Positions 62,703 through 64,000 of a DNA stretch of 64,000 bases are shown here, one piece after another. The notes under the pieces were generated by a model. It did not search any database, was not told the DNA's origin, and was given only the letters and a program-made list of their open reading frames with translations. The translations under genes were made by a program, and so were the position numbers. Source of the DNA: Halorubrum sp. JWXQ-INN 858 (GTDB lineage: Archaea; Halobacteriota; Halobacteria; Halobacteriales; Haloferacaceae); contig NZ_WUAX01000011.1 in the NCBI RefSeq assembly GCF_009806985.1, positions 310,001-374,000 on the forward strand. Direction: 5' to 3'. Within the stretch, counting starts at the first letter, position 1; the number at the start of each line of letters is the position of its first letter.

Positions 62703-64000
62703 TGGCGGATACGTCCGCCAGCAGCTCCGCGACCACGACCCGGTTCACGGGGCGCTGGCGGGGCGTCGTGGCCGTCGCTCTCCTCGCGATGGCCGTCGGC
62801 GTGCTGGCGAAGCGCCCCGCGCTGCTTCTGGCCGCGGGGATCGGCGTCGCCTTCGCCGCCTACCCGCACGCCACCGCGGCACCCGACCCGACGGTCTCGG
62901 TCACGCGGAGGATCGACCCGGGGTCGCCGTCGGCCGACGACCCCGTGACGGTCTCGACGACGGTCCGGAACGAGGGCGACAGGACACTGTTCGACCTCCG
63001 CGTCGTCGACGGCGTCCCGCCGATGCTCCCGGTTCGGGACGGCTCGCCAAGACTGGCGACGACGCTGCGTCCCGGCGGGGAGGCGACGTGCCGGTACGAG
63101 CTCCGGGCGCGGCCCGGCCGCCACCGGTTCGGACCGGCGACGGTGCTCTGTCGGGACGCAAGCGGGGCGATCGAGGTCCAGACGACGGTCGCCGAGCCGG
63201 ACGCGGTCGAGTGCGCCTCGCGGCTCCCGACGGTCCCCCTGCGCGCCCGGAGCCGCCACCGGGTCGGCCCGCTCGCCACCGACGACGGCGGGAGCGGGAT
63301 CGAGTTCCACTCCGTCGACCGATACGAGCGGGGGGACCCCGCGAGCCGGATCGATTGGCGGCGGTTCGCGCGGACGGGCGAGCTCACCGCCGTGTCGTTC
63401 CGGACGGAGCGACACGCGGACGCCCTGATCTGCGTGGACGCACGGCCCGAGGCCGTCCTCGCGAGCGACGCCACCGAGCCGCACGCGGTCGCGCTCACCG
63501 CCGACGCCGCCGGACGGATCGGCGACGCGCTGTTCGCGGCGAGCCACCGCGTCGGGGTGGCCACGTTCGGGCGCTCGGCAGCCGGCGGCGAAGGGGGCGA
63601 AGGAAGGGGGCGTGGAGACGGCTTCCTCCCCCCGGGAAGCGGCCGCGACCACGCCGACCGGTTCCACCGGCGGCTGGCGAGCGGGACCACCCTCGCGGGG
63701 TCGCCGCCGGCTGATGGGGGTGGTGCGGCGAGCGACGGGAGTGGTGCGGCGAGCGACGGGAGTGGTGTGGCGAGCGACGGGAGTGGTGTGGCGAGCGACG
63801 GGAGTGGTGCGGCGAGCGACGGGAGTGGTGCGGCGAGCGACGGGGGCAAAACGAGCCACGGAAGCGGGGCGACCGGCGGCGAGACGGCGACGCTCGACCG
63901 GCGGCTCGCCCGGGTGCGGCAGGCGATCGGGCCGGACACGCAGGTGTTCCTGTTGACCCCGCTCTGTGACGACGTGGGGTCACGGATCGCCCAGCGGTTC
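62702..64000 (+). CDS. DUF58 domain protein (partial, cut by the window edge)
   Basis: At least 433 codons are open to the right edge. Two hydrophobic helices lie near the N-terminus (about 18-60), then a CARDB-like beta domain (about 70-165). The DUF58 signature GIEFHSVDRYERGDPASRIDWRRFARTGE follows near residue 200, then a partial vWA-like core (DALICVDA, and further on QVFLLTPLCDD). A Gly-Ala-Ser-Asp stretch (about 330-385) inserted in this core is coded by 21-bp units. The ATG at 62702 overlaps the upstream TGA by one base; a GTG at 62699 is also possible. Confidence 0.88.
   Translation, partial: MADTSASSSATTTRFTGRWRGVVAVALLAMAVGVLAKRPALLLAAGIGVAFAAYPHATAAPDPTVSVTRRIDPGSPSADDPVTVSTTVRNEGDRTLFDLRVVDGVPPMLPVRDGSPRLATTLRPGGEATCRYELRARPGRHRFGPATVLCRDASGAIEVQTTVAEPDAVECASRLPTVPLRARSRHRVGPLATDDGGSGIEFHSVDRYERGDPASRIDWRRFARTGELTAVSFRTERHADALICVDARPEAVLASDATEPHAVALTADAAGRIGDALFAASHRVGVATFGRSAAGGEGGEGRGRGDGFLPPGSGRDHADRFHRRLASGTTLAGSPPADGGGAASDGSGAASDGSGVASDGSGVASDGSGAASDGSGAASDGGKTSHGSGATGGETATLDRRLARVRQAIGPDTQVFLLTPLCDDVGSRIAQRF
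63721..63846 (+). repeat. Six 21-bp in-frame units in the DUF58 gene
   Basis: Six consecutive 21-bp units code for a seven-residue Gly-Ala/Val-Ala-Ser-Asp-Gly-Ser repeat. The units are almost identical, differing mostly at one codon (Ala or Val) and in the last unit, which suggests recent expansion. Confidence 0.92.

Overview
The window is chromosomal DNA of a haloarchaeon (class Halobacteria; Halorubrum-like affinity is a guess). The evidence is a strongly acidic proteome, about two-thirds GC outside one island, an S-layer glycoprotein and a second surface protein with PGF-CTERM anchors, an AglB-type oligosaccharyltransferase, an AglF nucleotidyltransferase, a nuoABCDHIJ1J2KLMN operon without nuoEFG, and many TATA boxes about 25 bp before start codons (leaderless transcripts). 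No rRNA, tRNA or CRISPR array was recognised.

Layout. 1-7.8 kb: S-layer gene on the minus strand, then divergent aglB-like and polyprenyl-phosphate sugar transferase genes. 7.8-9.6 kb: a PemK/MazF-like toxin with a winged-helix antitoxin, surrounded by six copies of a 22-bp repeat in both orientations. 9.6-18.9 kb: an AT-rich island with four glycosyltransferases, an O-antigen-ligase/polymerase-like protein, a ParB/Srx-like protein, an FkbM methyltransferase, a decayed IS5-type transposase and one or more gene scraps. 18.8-29.7 kb: an MsbA-like ABC exporter whose 3' end lies in the AT-rich DNA, three more glycosyltransferases, two sugar-nucleotide epimerases, a DUF4330 gene pair and an UppP-like phosphatase. 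29.8-39.7 kb: a 900-residue PGF-CTERM protein with a Pro-Thr stalk, then glmS, a hexapeptide nucleotidyltransferase, aglF, glmM and glmU, which together cover UDP-GlcNAc synthesis. 39.7-45.2 kb: VanZ-like, MATE, atypical SDR, M20 peptidase and acetamidase/formamidase genes. 45.4-55.8 kb: the nuo operon on the minus strand. 55.9-60.7 kb: an MFS transporter and purE-solA-purK. 61.1-64 kb: a DUF4129/membrane protein/DUF58 operon cut by the right edge.

How it fits together. The first 40 kb read as one cell-surface locus. GlmS, GlmM, GlmU, AglF and the epimerases make activated sugars. The sugar transferase and glycosyltransferases build a lipid-linked glycan. The ABC exporter and Wzy/WaaL-like protein may flip and polymerise it, AglB may transfer it to S-layer asparagines, and UppP may recycle the lipid carrier. 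The AT-rich block in the middle looks like a replaceable glycan cassette inserted between conserved GC-rich genes. In-frame minisatellites are frequent in the surface-related genes and were not noticed in the nuo and pur blocks.
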